Shown here piece after piece: positions 1-8,104 of a stretch of DNA of 64,000 bases. The stretch spans positions 78,298 to 142,297 of the forward strand of contig DXZU01000007.1 in assembly GCA_019419525.1 (NCBI GenBank), written 5' to 3'. The notes under the pieces are model-generated. The model had not been told where the DNA came from, did no database searches, and worked only from the letters and a program-made list of their open reading frames with translations. Position 1 is the first letter of the stretch. Each line of letters starts with the position of its first letter. Position numbers and translations under genes: made by a program. The stretch comes from Collinsella sp. (GTDB taxonomy: Bacteria; Actinomycetota; Coriobacteriia; Coriobacteriales; Coriobacteriaceae).

Positions 1-457
1 TTGGGCCTTGGCGATGCTCATATATGACTGGTTTCTTACCGCATGCTGCCTAGAAGGCAAGAGCCATGGAGGCTTCCTAGCTTTCGATAGGCTTTTAGCC
101 CTATAGACTTATCTCGCGATGCTGAATACTCCCAAAAATGCACGCTCCGGATGGGGCTACCCTGTTACGGTCCGAAACCCGTGCGTCATTCTATGCATTT
201 TATTGACGTATTTATGCAAGATAGCTTACGCGCGCATGCCACAGGATTGATGTTTGCCTCTGCGCTGTGTAAGCCATCCTGTCCATAGTGCCATTGACAG
301 GCGGCCGCGGTCCCGTTTGGGATCGTGGCCGTTTTGTTGTGGGTCAAATATGAACGTTGTGTTAATGAGTCGGTGGACGGTGGTGTTTTTCGGTGAGCGG
401 CGTATCCTTCCAACGGTTTGACTAGTGTGTCAGTTGAAAGGAAGAGGGCGCTCGTCA
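1..457. other. Unassigned region upstream of larA
   Basis: No convincing gene is visible here. The first 180 bases contain several short complementary segments (for example around 48-65, 75-120 and 146-185) and could be the end of a structured RNA, but I could not match them to tmRNA, 6S, RNase P, SRP or a riboswitch class I know. A 7-bp hairpin (241-247 with 276-282) precedes a strong terminator-shaped stem at 302-331. Hairpin plus terminator about 120 bases before larA could be an attenuator leader or simply the end of an upstream transcript. Confidence 0.4.
302..336 (+). terminator. Intrinsic terminator or attenuator upstream of larA
   Basis: A 13-bp stem (302-314 with 319-331, two G-T pairs), a GTTT loop and a TTTTG tract. 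It lies 121 bases before the larA start, so it either ends an upstream transcript or works as a leader attenuator. Confidence 0.65.
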
Positions 458-1735
458 ATGTTTGAATGTGAACTGCCGTTTGACCACAAGACGTTGCATC
501 TGGAGCTCGAGGACAAGAACTTCGCGGGTGTGATGGAAGGTCATCAAAACGAGTTTAAGACTACGAAATCGCAGGAAGAGCTGGTAGAGGAGTCGCTTGC
601 CAACCCTTATGGGTCGCCTTCGCTCGAGGAGCTTTGTGCTGGCAAAAAGGACATCGTCATCATTAGTTCCGACCACACGCGTCCCGTTCCCTCGCGTGTG
701 ACGATGCCTATTCTGCTGCATCACATTCATGCCGCTGCGCCCGAGGCCCGTGTGCGTATTTTGGTTGCTACGGGTATGCACCGTCCGTCGACGCACGAGG
801 AGCTCGTCAACAAATATGGCGAGGAGATCGTTGCCAACGAGGAAATCGTTATGCACGTCGCGACTGACGACAGCATGATGAAAAAGATCGGCACCCTGCC
901 TTCTGGTGGCGAGTGCATTATCAACAAGATTGCTGCCGATTGCGATCTGCTGCTTGCCGAGGGCTTTATTGAGCCGCACTTCTTTGCCGGTTTCTCTGGT
1001 AGCCGCAAGTCCGTCCTGCCTGGCATCGCCAGCTACAAGACCATCATGTACAACCACAACGGTCAGTTTGTGAATGATTCCCACTCGCGTGCCGGCAACC
1101 TGTGCCATAACCACGTGAGCGAGGACATGTTTGCCGCCGCCGAGATGGCCCACCTCGCCTTTGTGCTTAACGTGGTGCTCAACGGCAAGCACGAGGTCAT
1201 CGGCTCCTTTGCCGGCGACATCCACAAGGCGCACGAGGCCGGCTGCGAGTTCGTGAAGAGCCTTGCCGGCGTTGAGCCCGTCGAGTGCGAGATTGCCATC
1301 ACCACCAACGGTGGCTACCCCCTCGATCAGAACATCTATCAGGCCGTGAAGGGCATGTGCGCTGCCGAGGCCACGCTTCCCGAGGGCGGCGTGATCATCG
1401 ACGTCGCCGGTTGTGCCGACGGTCACGGCGGCGAGGGCTTCTATCACAACATCGCCGACAACGATCCGGCAGAGTTTGAGCGCGCCTGCATCGATCGTCC
1501 CAAGGACGAGACCCTGCCCGACCAGTGGACGAGCCAGATCTTTGCCCGCATCCTGGCGCATCACCCTGTGATTATGGTCACCGACCTGTGCGATCACCAG
1601 ATGCTCAAGGATATGCACATGACGCCGGTCAACACTATCGAGGAGGCGCTCAAGCTCGCCTTTGAGATGAAGGGTGCCGATGCCAAGGTTGCCGTTATTC
1701 CCGATGGCTTGGGCGTTGTCGTTGCGCAGCACTAG
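458..1735 (+). CDS. larA: Nickel-pincer-dependent lactate racemase LarA
   Basis: Interconverts D- and L-lactate in the cytoplasm using a nickel pincer nucleotide cofactor bound to a lysine. The protein is 425 aa, a normal family length. With the start at 458, the residues described for the Lactobacillus plantarum enzyme fall at identical numbers: His108 (GMHRP), His174 (EPHFF), Lys184 (SRKSV) and His200 (YNHN). That and the AAGGAAGAGG site at 438-447 favour this ATG over the in-frame one at 425. A SSDHTRP motif lies near the N-terminus. It is followed by a LarD-like channel gene and faces larBC on the other strand. LarE, the sulfur-insertion enzyme of the pathway, is not in the window. Confidence 0.93.
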   Translation: MFECELPFDHKTLHLELEDKNFAGVMEGHQNEFKTTKSQEELVEESLANPYGSPSLEELCAGKKDIVIISSDHTRPVPSRVTMPILLHHIHAAAPEARVRILVATGMHRPSTHEELVNKYGEEIVANEEIVMHVATDDSMMKKIGTLPSGGECIINKIAADCDLLLAEGFIEPHFFAGFSGSRKSVLPGIASYKTIMYNHNGQFVNDSHSRAGNLCHNHVSEDMFAAAEMAHLAFVLNVVLNGKHEVIGSFAGDIHKAHEAGCEFVKSLAGVEPVECEIAITTNGGYPLDQNIYQAVKGMCAAEATLPEGGVIIDVAGCADGHGGEGFYHNIADNDPAEFERACIDRPKDETLPDQWTSQIFARILAHHPVIMVTDLCDHQMLKDMHMTPVNTIEEALKLAFEMKGADAKVAVIPDGLGVVVAQH

Positions 1736-1784
1736 CGCGTGGCTTAAACGAATCGTTTATAACCGACAAGAAAGATAAGGTTTT

Positions 1785-2516
1785 ATGCTTACCAAACTCC
1801 TCTGCGAATTCGGCGCGACGGCCCTCATGATCGTCTTTGGCGTGGGCGTGCACTGCGATACCGTGCTCAAGGGCACCAAGTATCAGGGCTCCGGCCACAT
1901 GTTTGCCATCACCACCTGGTCTTTTGGCATCTCGGTCTGCCTGTTTGTCTTTGGCGGCGCCGTGTGCATGAACCCCGCCATGGTGCTTGCCCAGTGCATC
2001 GTCGGCCTGGTGCCGTGGGGCAACTGCATTCCCTTCATGCTCGCCGATATGCTCGGCGGCTTTGTGGGTGCCGTGATCGCTTGGTTTATGTATGCCGATG
2101 AGTTCAAGGCTTCCGAGGGCGTCGTCGACCCCATTGCCCAGCGCAACATCTTCTCGACCAACCCCACCACCGAGGGTACGAACTATGCCCGCAACTTCTT
2201 CTGCGAGGCTATCTGCACCTTTGTGTTCATCAGTGCCATCCTTGCTGCCGCTAGCCGCGCCGGCGAGAACGTTCTGATGCTCGCCATCTGCGTCGGTCTG
2301 ATTGTTTGGGCTGTTGGCATGGGCATGGGCGGCATCACTGGCTTCGCCATGAACCAGGCACGTGACCTTGGTCCTCGCATGGCCTATCAGGTGCTGCCGA
2401 TTAAGAACAAGGCTGACAACAACTGGAAGTACGGCCTGCTTGTTCCTGGCATCGCGCCGTTTGTCGGTGCTATTGTGGCCGCGCTGTTTGTGCATGGCTT
2501 CTTGGGCATGTTCTAG
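1785..2516 (+). CDS. MIP-family channel, probable LarD-type lactate or glycerol facilitator
   Basis: An integral membrane channel of the aquaporin/aquaglyceroporin family, 243 aa, with about six hydrophobic spans. The first half-helix motif is canonical (MNPAM, near residue 65). The second reads MNQARD, so its usual Pro is Gln. Lying 49 bases after larA it matches the L. plantarum arrangement, where LarD moves lactic acid across the membrane, so lactate is the likeliest substrate; glycerol or water cannot be excluded. The gap from larA carries a small palindrome (1745-1750 with 1754-1759). An AAGG sits close to the ATG at 1777-1780. Confidence 0.8.
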   Translation: MLTKLLCEFGATALMIVFGVGVHCDTVLKGTKYQGSGHMFAITTWSFGISVCLFVFGGAVCMNPAMVLAQCIVGLVPWGNCIPFMLADMLGGFVGAVIAWFMYADEFKASEGVVDPIAQRNIFSTNPTTEGTNYARNFFCEAICTFVFISAILAAASRAGENVLMLAICVGLIVWAVGMGMGGITGFAMNQARDLGPRMAYQVLPIKNKADNNWKYGLLVPGIAPFVGAIVAALFVHGFLGMF

Positions 2517-2537
2517 TCGAAGGCTACATAGTTGTCC

Positions 2538-2662
2538 GCTGGCCGCATGGGGTAACTTCCCAGCGCGTCCTCGGACATGCAAAAAGGCTCGCTGCGCACT
2601 TCGTGCGGCGAGCCTTTTTGCGTCCTGCGGAATGCGCTGGGAAGTTACCCCATGCGGCCAGC
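2538..2662. repeat. Long nested palindrome between convergent lar units (bidirectional terminator)
   Basis: Perfect 29-bp outer arms (2538-2566 with 2634-2662) enclose a perfect 14-bp hairpin (2579-2592 with 2608-2621) that encloses a third stem (2595-2599 with 2603-2607). The middle hairpin has A and T runs on its outer sides, so it should terminate transcription from both directions. Bases 2663-2816, up to the tetR stop, show nothing recognisable. Confidence 0.85.
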
Positions 2663-2816
2663 TGCGGGATCTTTGCTGCGCTCGAGCAAGCAACCCAACA
2701 TATATCTGAATTTGGATGGGAGGGGCTTGTTGCTGATAGGGGCGTTGAGCTGTTGTTGACACTTTGGGATGCGTGGCGCCCTGGGTTGGGGTGATGCTTT
2801 GGGATGGGCTTCTTAC

Positions 2817-3356
2817 TTAGCCGAAGAGGGGTTTTATGGCTGATAGGTAGTCTTTGGCTACGTCCTCTTTTGGGGCTTGGAAGTTGTGCCAGGCCCACCA
2901 TTGGACGGTGGCTACGAAGCTTGAGGCTATGTGGTGTAGTAGGAAGCTTCGGTCCATGGTAGCGGCGGGGCCGTTTGGGTCGGTAGGGACGGTTTCGGCT
3001 GCTCGTGACATGATGGTCTTGCGTAAGCAGTCGGCGAAGACGCGTGAGCCGGCACCGGCTACGAGGGCTCGAACGCCCTGACGGCGTTCCCAGAGGTTGT
3101 TGAGGATATGCTCGACCTGCACGAGTGGGTCGTCGAGCGGTGTGCCATCGTCGTCGAGAGCGTGGGTGCAGATGTCGCTCACGAGCTCGGACAGTAGGTC
3201 GTCTTTGCTCTTAAAGAGACCGTAGAATGTCGCGCGGCCTACGTGAGCGCGCGCGATGATGTCGCCGACGGTGATCTTGCTGTAGTCCTCCTCGCGCAGG
3301 AGCTCGGAGAATGCTGCGACGATGGCGGCGCGGCTTTTTTTCTTGCGGGCATCCAT
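2817..3356 (-). CDS. TetR-family regulator at the end of the larBC unit
   Basis: A 179-aa TetR-type repressor. The N-terminal helix-turn-helix covers about residues 10-55, with motif segments KITVGDI and RATFYGLF; the C-terminal ligand domain is all-helical. The start at 3356 is set by the HTH and lies 2 bases after the larC stop, so the two genes are probably translationally coupled; the longer reading frame upstream only overlaps larC. A perfect 11-bp inverted repeat upstream of larB (5120-5153) is the obvious operator candidate, which would make this an autoregulator of larBC. The ligand, perhaps lactate or a metal signal, is unknown. Confidence 0.82.
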   Translation of the reverse strand: MDARKKKSRAAIVAAFSELLREEDYSKITVGDIIARAHVGRATFYGLFKSKDDLLSELVSDICTHALDDDGTPLDDPLVQVEHILNNLWERRQGVRALVAGAGSRVFADCLRKTIMSRAAETVPTDPNGPAATMDRSFLLHHIASSFVATVQWWAWHNFQAPKEDVAKDYLSAIKPLFG

Positions 3357-3358
3357 CG

Positions 3359-4282
3359 CTATGCGTCCGCGTGAACGAGCAGACAGCGGAGCGTGCCGGA
3401 GCAACCCTCGTAGGGGCGTTTGCCGGCGCCGTAGCCGACGGCCTCGATGCGGTAGCGGGCTGGCAGGTGCCCGGACGTGCGCAGTGCGGCGACGATGGCG
3501 GCGCCCGTGGGCGTCACGAGCTCGCCGGCAACCGGTGCAGGCGTGAGGGCGATATTGCCTGCTTGGCATAGGTTGACGACGGCGGGCACCGGGATGGGCA
3601 TAAGGCCGTGGGCGCAGTGGATGGTGCCGTGACCCTCGGAGAGCGACTCAACCACGATGTCCTCAATACCCAGGTCATCGAGGCAGATGGCGACGGAGCA
3701 GACGTCGACGATGGAGTCGACGGCGCCCACCTCGTGGAACATGACGGTCTCGGGCGTTTTGCCGTGGGCCTTGGCCTCGGCGGCGGCGAGCGCGGTAAAG
3801 ATGGCGAGCGCGCGATGCTTGGCGCCATCGCTTAGCTGCGAGCCATCTATGATGGCGGTGACGTCCGCCAAAGAACGGTGGTGATGGTGGTGGGCGTGAT
3901 GGTGACCCTCGTGGCCATGACCGTGCTCCCCATGGTCGTGCTCGTGCTCGTGCTCGTGGCAGTGATCATGTTCGACATGGTCATGATGATGGCGCTCGTG
4001 CTCATGGGCGTGCTCGGCAGGCACTTCGTTGCCGTAGAGCCAGGCCATATCGTGGTCGTGGTTCTCGAGGCCCTCTGCAAGCTGGACGTCGAAATCGCAG
4101 GCGTCGATGCCGTGCTTGTTTACGCGCGCGACGGCGATCGAAAAGCCGTCGACCGGCAGCGTGGCGAGCTGTTCGCGCAGGTGCTCCTCGCTGGCGCCCA
4201 GGTCGAGCAGGGCCGCGACGGTCATATCGCCGCTGATGCCCGAAGTGCCGTCGATGATAAGCGTGTGCTGATGGTTGGACAT
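3359..4282 (-). CDS. larC: LarC N-terminal domain protein (nickel insertion), lacking the LarC2 half
   Basis: LarC inserts nickel into the pincer nucleotide cofactor. This 307-aa protein has the LarC1 signature: start IIDGTSGISGDM, later HEVGAVDSIVD, and a conserved end GYGAGKRPYEG. A strongly histidine-rich stretch at about residues 88-136, with runs of HEH and HHHH, is a plausible nickel store. In L. plantarum a frameshift joins LarC1 to a CTP-binding LarC2. Here translation stops 11 residues after the GYGAGKRPYEGCSG segment and the next DNA encodes the TetR regulator, so no LarC2 exists at this locus. It lies 10 bases after larB. Confidence 0.85.
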   Translation of the reverse strand: MSNHQHTLIIDGTSGISGDMTVAALLDLGASEEHLREQLATLPVDGFSIAVARVNKHGIDACDFDVQLAEGLENHDHDMAWLYGNEVPAEHAHEHERHHHDHVEHDHCHEHEHEHDHGEHGHGHEGHHHAHHHHHRSLADVTAIIDGSQLSDGAKHRALAIFTALAAAEAKAHGKTPETVMFHEVGAVDSIVDVCSVAICLDDLGIEDIVVESLSEGHGTIHCAHGLMPIPVPAVVNLCQAGNIALTPAPVAGELVTPTGAAIVAALRTSGHLPARYRIEAVGYGAGKRPYEGCSGTLRCLLVHADA

Positions 4283-4292
4283 GGAATGCTCC

Positions 4293-5075
4293 TTAACGGG
4301 CGCAGGATGTGCCGGCGCTCAGATGATTGATAAGACTTGCCTGGTAGGCGGCACCAAAGCCGTTGTCGATATTGACGACCGAAACGCCGCTGGCGCAGGA
4401 GTTGAGCATGGCGAGCAGCGCGGCTACGCCTCCAAAATTTGCGCCGTAGCCCACGCTGGTGGGAACGGCGATGACCGGGCAGCTCACCAGACCGCCGATA
4501 ACGCTCGCCAGGGCGCCCTCCATGCCGGCGATGGCGATGACCACCTGCGCCTGAGCAAGTTCCTCGGCATGCGCGAGCAAGCGGTGCAGGCCGGCGACAC
4601 CTACGTCGTAGAGGCGGTCGACCTCGTTGCCATAGAATTCGGCCGTCAACGCGGCTTCTTCGGCGACGGGTAAGTCGCTCGTGCCGGCGCAGGCGACAAC
4701 GATGCGTCCGTTGCCGGTGGGGGAGGGCTTGCCGCCCACGAGGGCGAGCTGTGCGTCCGGGATATATCCCAGGTCGATGCCGTTGTCGAGGAGCTCCGAG
4801 GTACGGGTTGCCTTCTCGGCGTCCAAGCGCGTGACCAGGATGCGCTCCTGGCCGGCATCGCGCAGCGCTTCGATAATGGCGGCAATCTGCTCGGCGGTTT
4901 TACCGGCGCCGTAGACAACCTCGCCGGCTCCCTGGCGCACCCCGCGCGAAAGATCGAGCTGCGCAAAGCCCAAATCGGCGGTCGGAACCGTCTGGATGCG
5001 CGTGAGGGCGTCGGCAGGGGTGACTGCCCCGCCGGCAACATCGCTCAGCAATTGCTCAAGATCTCGCTTATCCAT
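4293..5075 (-). CDS. larB: LarB, NaAD carboxylase/hydrolase of Ni-pincer cofactor synthesis
   Basis: LarB carboxylates the pyridinium ring of nicotinic acid adenine dinucleotide and releases AMP, the first step to the nickel pincer. The C-terminal half is PurE-like, with the segments VACAGTSDLPVAEEA, GVAGLHRL, GMEGALASV and PTSVGYGA. At 260 aa the length fits the family. The start at 5075 is preceded by GAAGGGAA at proper distance; the in-frame codon at 5108 has none. It is the first gene of larB-larC-tetR, with a palindromic operator candidate 45-78 bases upstream. Confidence 0.92.
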   Translation of the reverse strand: MDKRDLEQLLSDVAGGAVTPADALTRIQTVPTADLGFAQLDLSRGVRQGAGEVVYGAGKTAEQIAAIIEALRDAGQERILVTRLDAEKATRTSELLDNGIDLGYIPDAQLALVGGKPSPTGNGRIVVACAGTSDLPVAEEAALTAEFYGNEVDRLYDVGVAGLHRLLAHAEELAQAQVVIAIAGMEGALASVIGGLVSCPVIAVPTSVGYGANFGGVAALLAMLNSCASGVSVVNIDNGFGAAYQASLINHLSAGTSCAR

Positions 5076-5119
5076 ATATGTTCCCTTCGACGGCGCAAAG
5101 TCTAGCACTCAAAGGGTAT

Positions 5120-5153
5120 GTTTCCGAACATTAGAACAAAATTGTTCGGAAAC
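5120..5153. promoter_or_regulatory. Palindromic operator candidate upstream of larB
   Basis: A perfect 11-bp inverted repeat, GTTTCCGAACA at 5120-5130 and TGTTCGGAAAC at 5143-5153, around a 12-base AT-rich spacer; TCTAG and CTAGA flank it further out (5101-5105, 5153-5157). Size and position fit a TetR-type operator over the larB promoter. No copy was seen upstream of larA. Confidence 0.6.
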
Positions 5154-5192
5154 TAGACATAGAGGATTTGATGCTGTTGTTCGATGGATCGA

Positions 5193-5828
5193 CTAGTCGC
5201 GCAGGATGATGTCCATGGCGAGCATGAGGTTGCGCTCGTCGATGGCAAACGGGGCGGCCTTGCGCGTCTTGGGCTTGGCGCAAAATGCGATGCCGGTGCC
5301 CGCGGCTTGAATCATGGGGATGTCGTTGGCGCCGTCACCGATCGCGACGGTATGGGCCATATCGACACCACACTCAACGGCCCAATCCAGCAGCTGGATG
5401 AGCTTGGACTCCTTGGTCACAATATCTGCCGCCAGCTTGCCGGTGAGCTTGCCGTCTACGACCTCCAAACGGTTTGCCAGGCAAAAGTCGATGCCCGCGG
5501 CGGCCACGATCTTATCGGCGACCTCGTGGAAGCCGCCGCTTACCACGCCGACCTTCCAGCCCTTGCTGTGCGCCGAGCGCACAAGCTCCAGCGCGCCGGG
5601 GGTAAACGTCACGCGCGCAAAGGTGCGCTCGAACACACTCTCATCCAAGCCGGCAAGCAGCCCCACGCGTTCCTCGAGCGCCTGCTTAAAGTCAAGCTCG
5701 CCGCGCATGGCGCGTTCGGTGATCTGTGCAACTTGCTCGCCCACGCTGGCCTCTTCGCCCAACAGGTCGATGACTTCCTGGTTGATGAGCGTGGAGTCGA
5801 TATCCATAACGATGAGGCGTGCGGTCAT
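5193..5828 (-). CDS. serB: Phosphoserine phosphatase SerB
   Basis: A HAD-superfamily hydrolase that makes serine from phosphoserine. Motif I is DIDSTLI at residues 8-14 with both aspartates, motif II is the VVSGGF segment, and the C-terminal GDGANDIPM is motif IV. The product is 211 aa, a compact SerB without the N-terminal ACT domain of longer homologues. The ATG at 5828 has GGAAAGG upstream and places the DxD motif at the normal distance; the in-frame ATG at 5873 would only add a non-conserved extension. It stands alone between larB and the divergent aspS. Confidence 0.9.
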   Translation of the reverse strand: MTARLIVMDIDSTLINQEVIDLLGEEASVGEQVAQITERAMRGELDFKQALEERVGLLAGLDESVFERTFARVTFTPGALELVRSAHSKGWKVGVVSGGFHEVADKIVAAAGIDFCLANRLEVVDGKLTGKLAADIVTKESKLIQLLDWAVECGVDMAHTVAIGDGANDIPMIQAAGTGIAFCAKPKTRKAAPFAIDERNLMLAMDIILRD

Positions 5829-6084
5829 GACGGGCCTTTCCGAGTGCGGTTGTATTGGGGCACATTGTCGCACGCGGCGCGCCTTGGCGACGGCCAGGCT
5901 GCGTCAATTGTTTCGTCTCCGTCAAGTCTTTGGACAAGAGCTACTTTTTCGCGGCACATCGACGCGGGTGCGATAAGATAGAACGCCACGTTCGGCTGCG
6001 CGGTTTACGCAGGCTGGGCAAATCTGTACGACGCCGCCCGGAACGACACGGGGCGGCACAGATCCATAAAGGAGGATCACTGGT

Positions 6085-7872
6085 ATGAGCCAGACCCGTC
6101 CCATCGATGAGCATTCCATGCACACCCGTACCTGCGGCGAGCTTCGCTTCGAGAACGTGGGCGAAGAGGTCACCCTCACCGGTTGGGTGAGCCGTCGCCG
6201 CGACCACGGCGGCCTTATCTTCTGCGACCTTCGCGACCGCGAGGGCATCACGCAGCTCACCTTCGACCCCGAGCACTCTGACGGCGACGCCTTTAAAATC
6301 GCCGAGACCATGCGTCCCGAGTGGCCCATCAAGATCCACGGTGTCGTGCGCGCCCGTGGCGAGGAGACCACCAACGCAAAGCTCGCGACCGGCGAGATCG
6401 AGGTCCTGACCGACCACGCCGAGGTGCTCAACACGTCCGTCACCCCGCCGTTCCAGATCGAGGACGGTATCGAGACCAGCGAGGACACCCGCCTGCGCTA
6501 TCGCTATTTGGACCTCCGCCGTCCCGAGATGATGGCCAACCTCAAGCTGCGCTCCGACTTCACCTTTGCCATTCGCGAGGCGCTGCACAACCGTGAATTC
6601 ATGGAGGTCGAGACGCCCTCCCTGTTCAAGTCCACGCCCGAGGGCGCCCGCGACTTCATCGTCCCCAGCCGCATCCAGCCGGGTAACTTCTACGCCCTGC
6701 CGCAGTCCCCGCAGCTCCTAAAGCAGCTGCTCATGGTCGGTGGCGTTGAGCGCTACTACCAGGTCGCCAAGTGCTTCCGCGACGAGGACCTGCGTGCCGA
6801 CCGTCAGCCCGAGTTCACCCAGGTCGATATCGAGATGTCCTTCGTGGACCAGAATGATGTCATGAGCGCGCTCGAAGAGGTCCTGTCCGATGCCTTCGGT
6901 CGCATGGGCGTCGAGATGCCCACGCCGCTGCGCCGCATGGATTACTGGGAGGCCATGGACACCTATGGCTCCGACAAGCCCGATACCCGCTATGGCATGC
7001 ACCTGGTCGACCTGACCGATATCTTTGCCAACTCCAAGTTTAAGGTCTTTGCGACCGCCGCAAACGAGGAGGGTTCCGTCGTCAAGGCCATCAACGCCAA
7101 GGGCGCCGGTGCCTGGGCACGTGCCAAGATCGATAAGCTTGCCGGCGTGGCCTCCACGTTTGGCGCCAAGGGCCTGGCCTGGATCGCCTTCCGCGAGGAC
7201 GGCTCCATCAACAGCCCCATCGTCAAGTTCTTCTCGGACGAGGAGATGGCGGCTCTGCGCGAGCGTATGGACGTCGAGCCCGGCGACCTCGTGATGTTCG
7301 CCGCCGGCCCGCGCCTGCTTTCCGACGAGATCCTGGGCGGCATGCGCTCCCACATGGCCAACGCGCTCGAGATCAAGCGCGAGGGCCACGACTTCCTGTG
7401 GGTCGTCAACTTCCCGCTGTTCCATTGGGACGAGGATCGCAAGGCCTATGCAGCCGAGCATCAGCCCTTTACCCTGCCGACCGAGACCGACATCGCCAAG
7501 ATCGAGGCCGACCCGCTGGCAGCCGGTTCGTGCACCTACGACTTTGTCATGGACGGCTTTGAGGCCGGTGGCGGCGGTATGCGTATTCACAACGCCGAGA
7601 TGCAAATGTCCATGCTCAAGCTCCTGGGCTTTACCGAGGAGCGTGCCGAGTCGCAGTTTGGCTTCCTCATGGAGGCGCTCAAGTTTGGCGCGCCCCCGAT
7701 GGGCGGTTTCGCCCTGGGCCTGGACCGCGTGTGCATGCTGCTCACCGGCTCCGACTCCATTCGCGACGTCATGGCGTTCCCCAAGACGGCCAGCGGCTCC
7801 GACCTCATGTCGGGCGCCCCGAGTACCGTTAGCGGCGCCCAGCTCAAGGACGTCAGCCTGCGCCTGATGTAG
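6085..7872 (+). CDS. aspS: Aspartyl-tRNA synthetase
   Basis: A class II synthetase that charges tRNA-Asp. 595 aa, the bacterial size including the GAD insertion. Visible parts: OB-fold anticodon domain (GWVSRRRDHGG near residues 32-42), motif 2 region with FRDEDLRADRQPEFTQ, and motif 3 GLDRVCMLLTGSDSIRD near the C-terminus. AAAGGAGG ends 9 bases before the ATG. GatCAB is encoded at 55.3-58.8 kb, so this enzyme might also mischarge tRNA-Asn if the genome lacks AsnRS; the window cannot tell. The 256-base leader from serB (5829-6084) contains a weak -10-like TAAGAT at 5974 and no T-box I could recognise. Confidence 0.96.
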   Translation: MSQTRPIDEHSMHTRTCGELRFENVGEEVTLTGWVSRRRDHGGLIFCDLRDREGITQLTFDPEHSDGDAFKIAETMRPEWPIKIHGVVRARGEETTNAKLATGEIEVLTDHAEVLNTSVTPPFQIEDGIETSEDTRLRYRYLDLRRPEMMANLKLRSDFTFAIREALHNREFMEVETPSLFKSTPEGARDFIVPSRIQPGNFYALPQSPQLLKQLLMVGGVERYYQVAKCFRDEDLRADRQPEFTQVDIEMSFVDQNDVMSALEEVLSDAFGRMGVEMPTPLRRMDYWEAMDTYGSDKPDTRYGMHLVDLTDIFANSKFKVFATAANEEGSVVKAINAKGAGAWARAKIDKLAGVASTFGAKGLAWIAFREDGSINSPIVKFFSDEEMAALRERMDVEPGDLVMFAAGPRLLSDEILGGMRSHMANALEIKREGHDFLWVVNFPLFHWDEDRKAYAAEHQPFTLPTETDIAKIEADPLAAGSCTYDFVMDGFEAGGGGMRIHNAEMQMSMLKLLGFTEERAESQFGFLMEALKFGAPPMGGFALGLDRVCMLLTGSDSIRDVMAFPKTASGSDLMSGAPSTVSGAQLKDVSLRLM

Positions 7873-7896
7873 GCGAGCAGCTACCTATTGCTTGCA

Positions 7897-7930
7897 ACGA
7901 GGGAAGGACGTGTGCCTTCCCTCGTTTTTT
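7897..7930 (+). terminator. Terminator of aspS
   Basis: An 11-bp stem (7897-7907 with 7915-7925), 7-base loop and a run of six T, 25 bases after the aspS stop. Confidence 0.9.
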
Positions 7931-8104
7931 ATGCGCGGGCGTTGCGAGGGCATAGGTTGACTGGGCGTCGCGGAAACTGCGTCCCAGAATTCGCGCCCAG
8001 AGTGAGATGAGCTTTCTAGCGGGTCCCGACAAGCATCTAACGCTACAATAACTACCACGTGGCTGGGTTTTGCCGGCCGAATGAGCGATGCCGCGGGAGG
8101 GGAC

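Noticed and set aside
1..190. A tmRNA, 6S or RNase P gene at the window start
   Set aside because: None of the conserved segments of those RNAs could be found on either strand, although the region looks structured.
455..1732. Long open frame opposite larA
   Set aside because: It is a codon-bias shadow of larA; composition is Val/Gly/His/Arg-rich without motifs. The same holds for the long antisense frames over feoB, the flavoenzyme, ligA and the ABC genes.
3359..4282. Frameshifted larC1-larC2 as in L. plantarum
   Set aside because: All frames after the larC stop were considered; the DNA encodes a full TetR regulator and no LarC2.
5829..6084. T-box riboswitch before aspS
   Set aside because: No specifier-like stem or TGGnACCGCG antiterminator motif was found.
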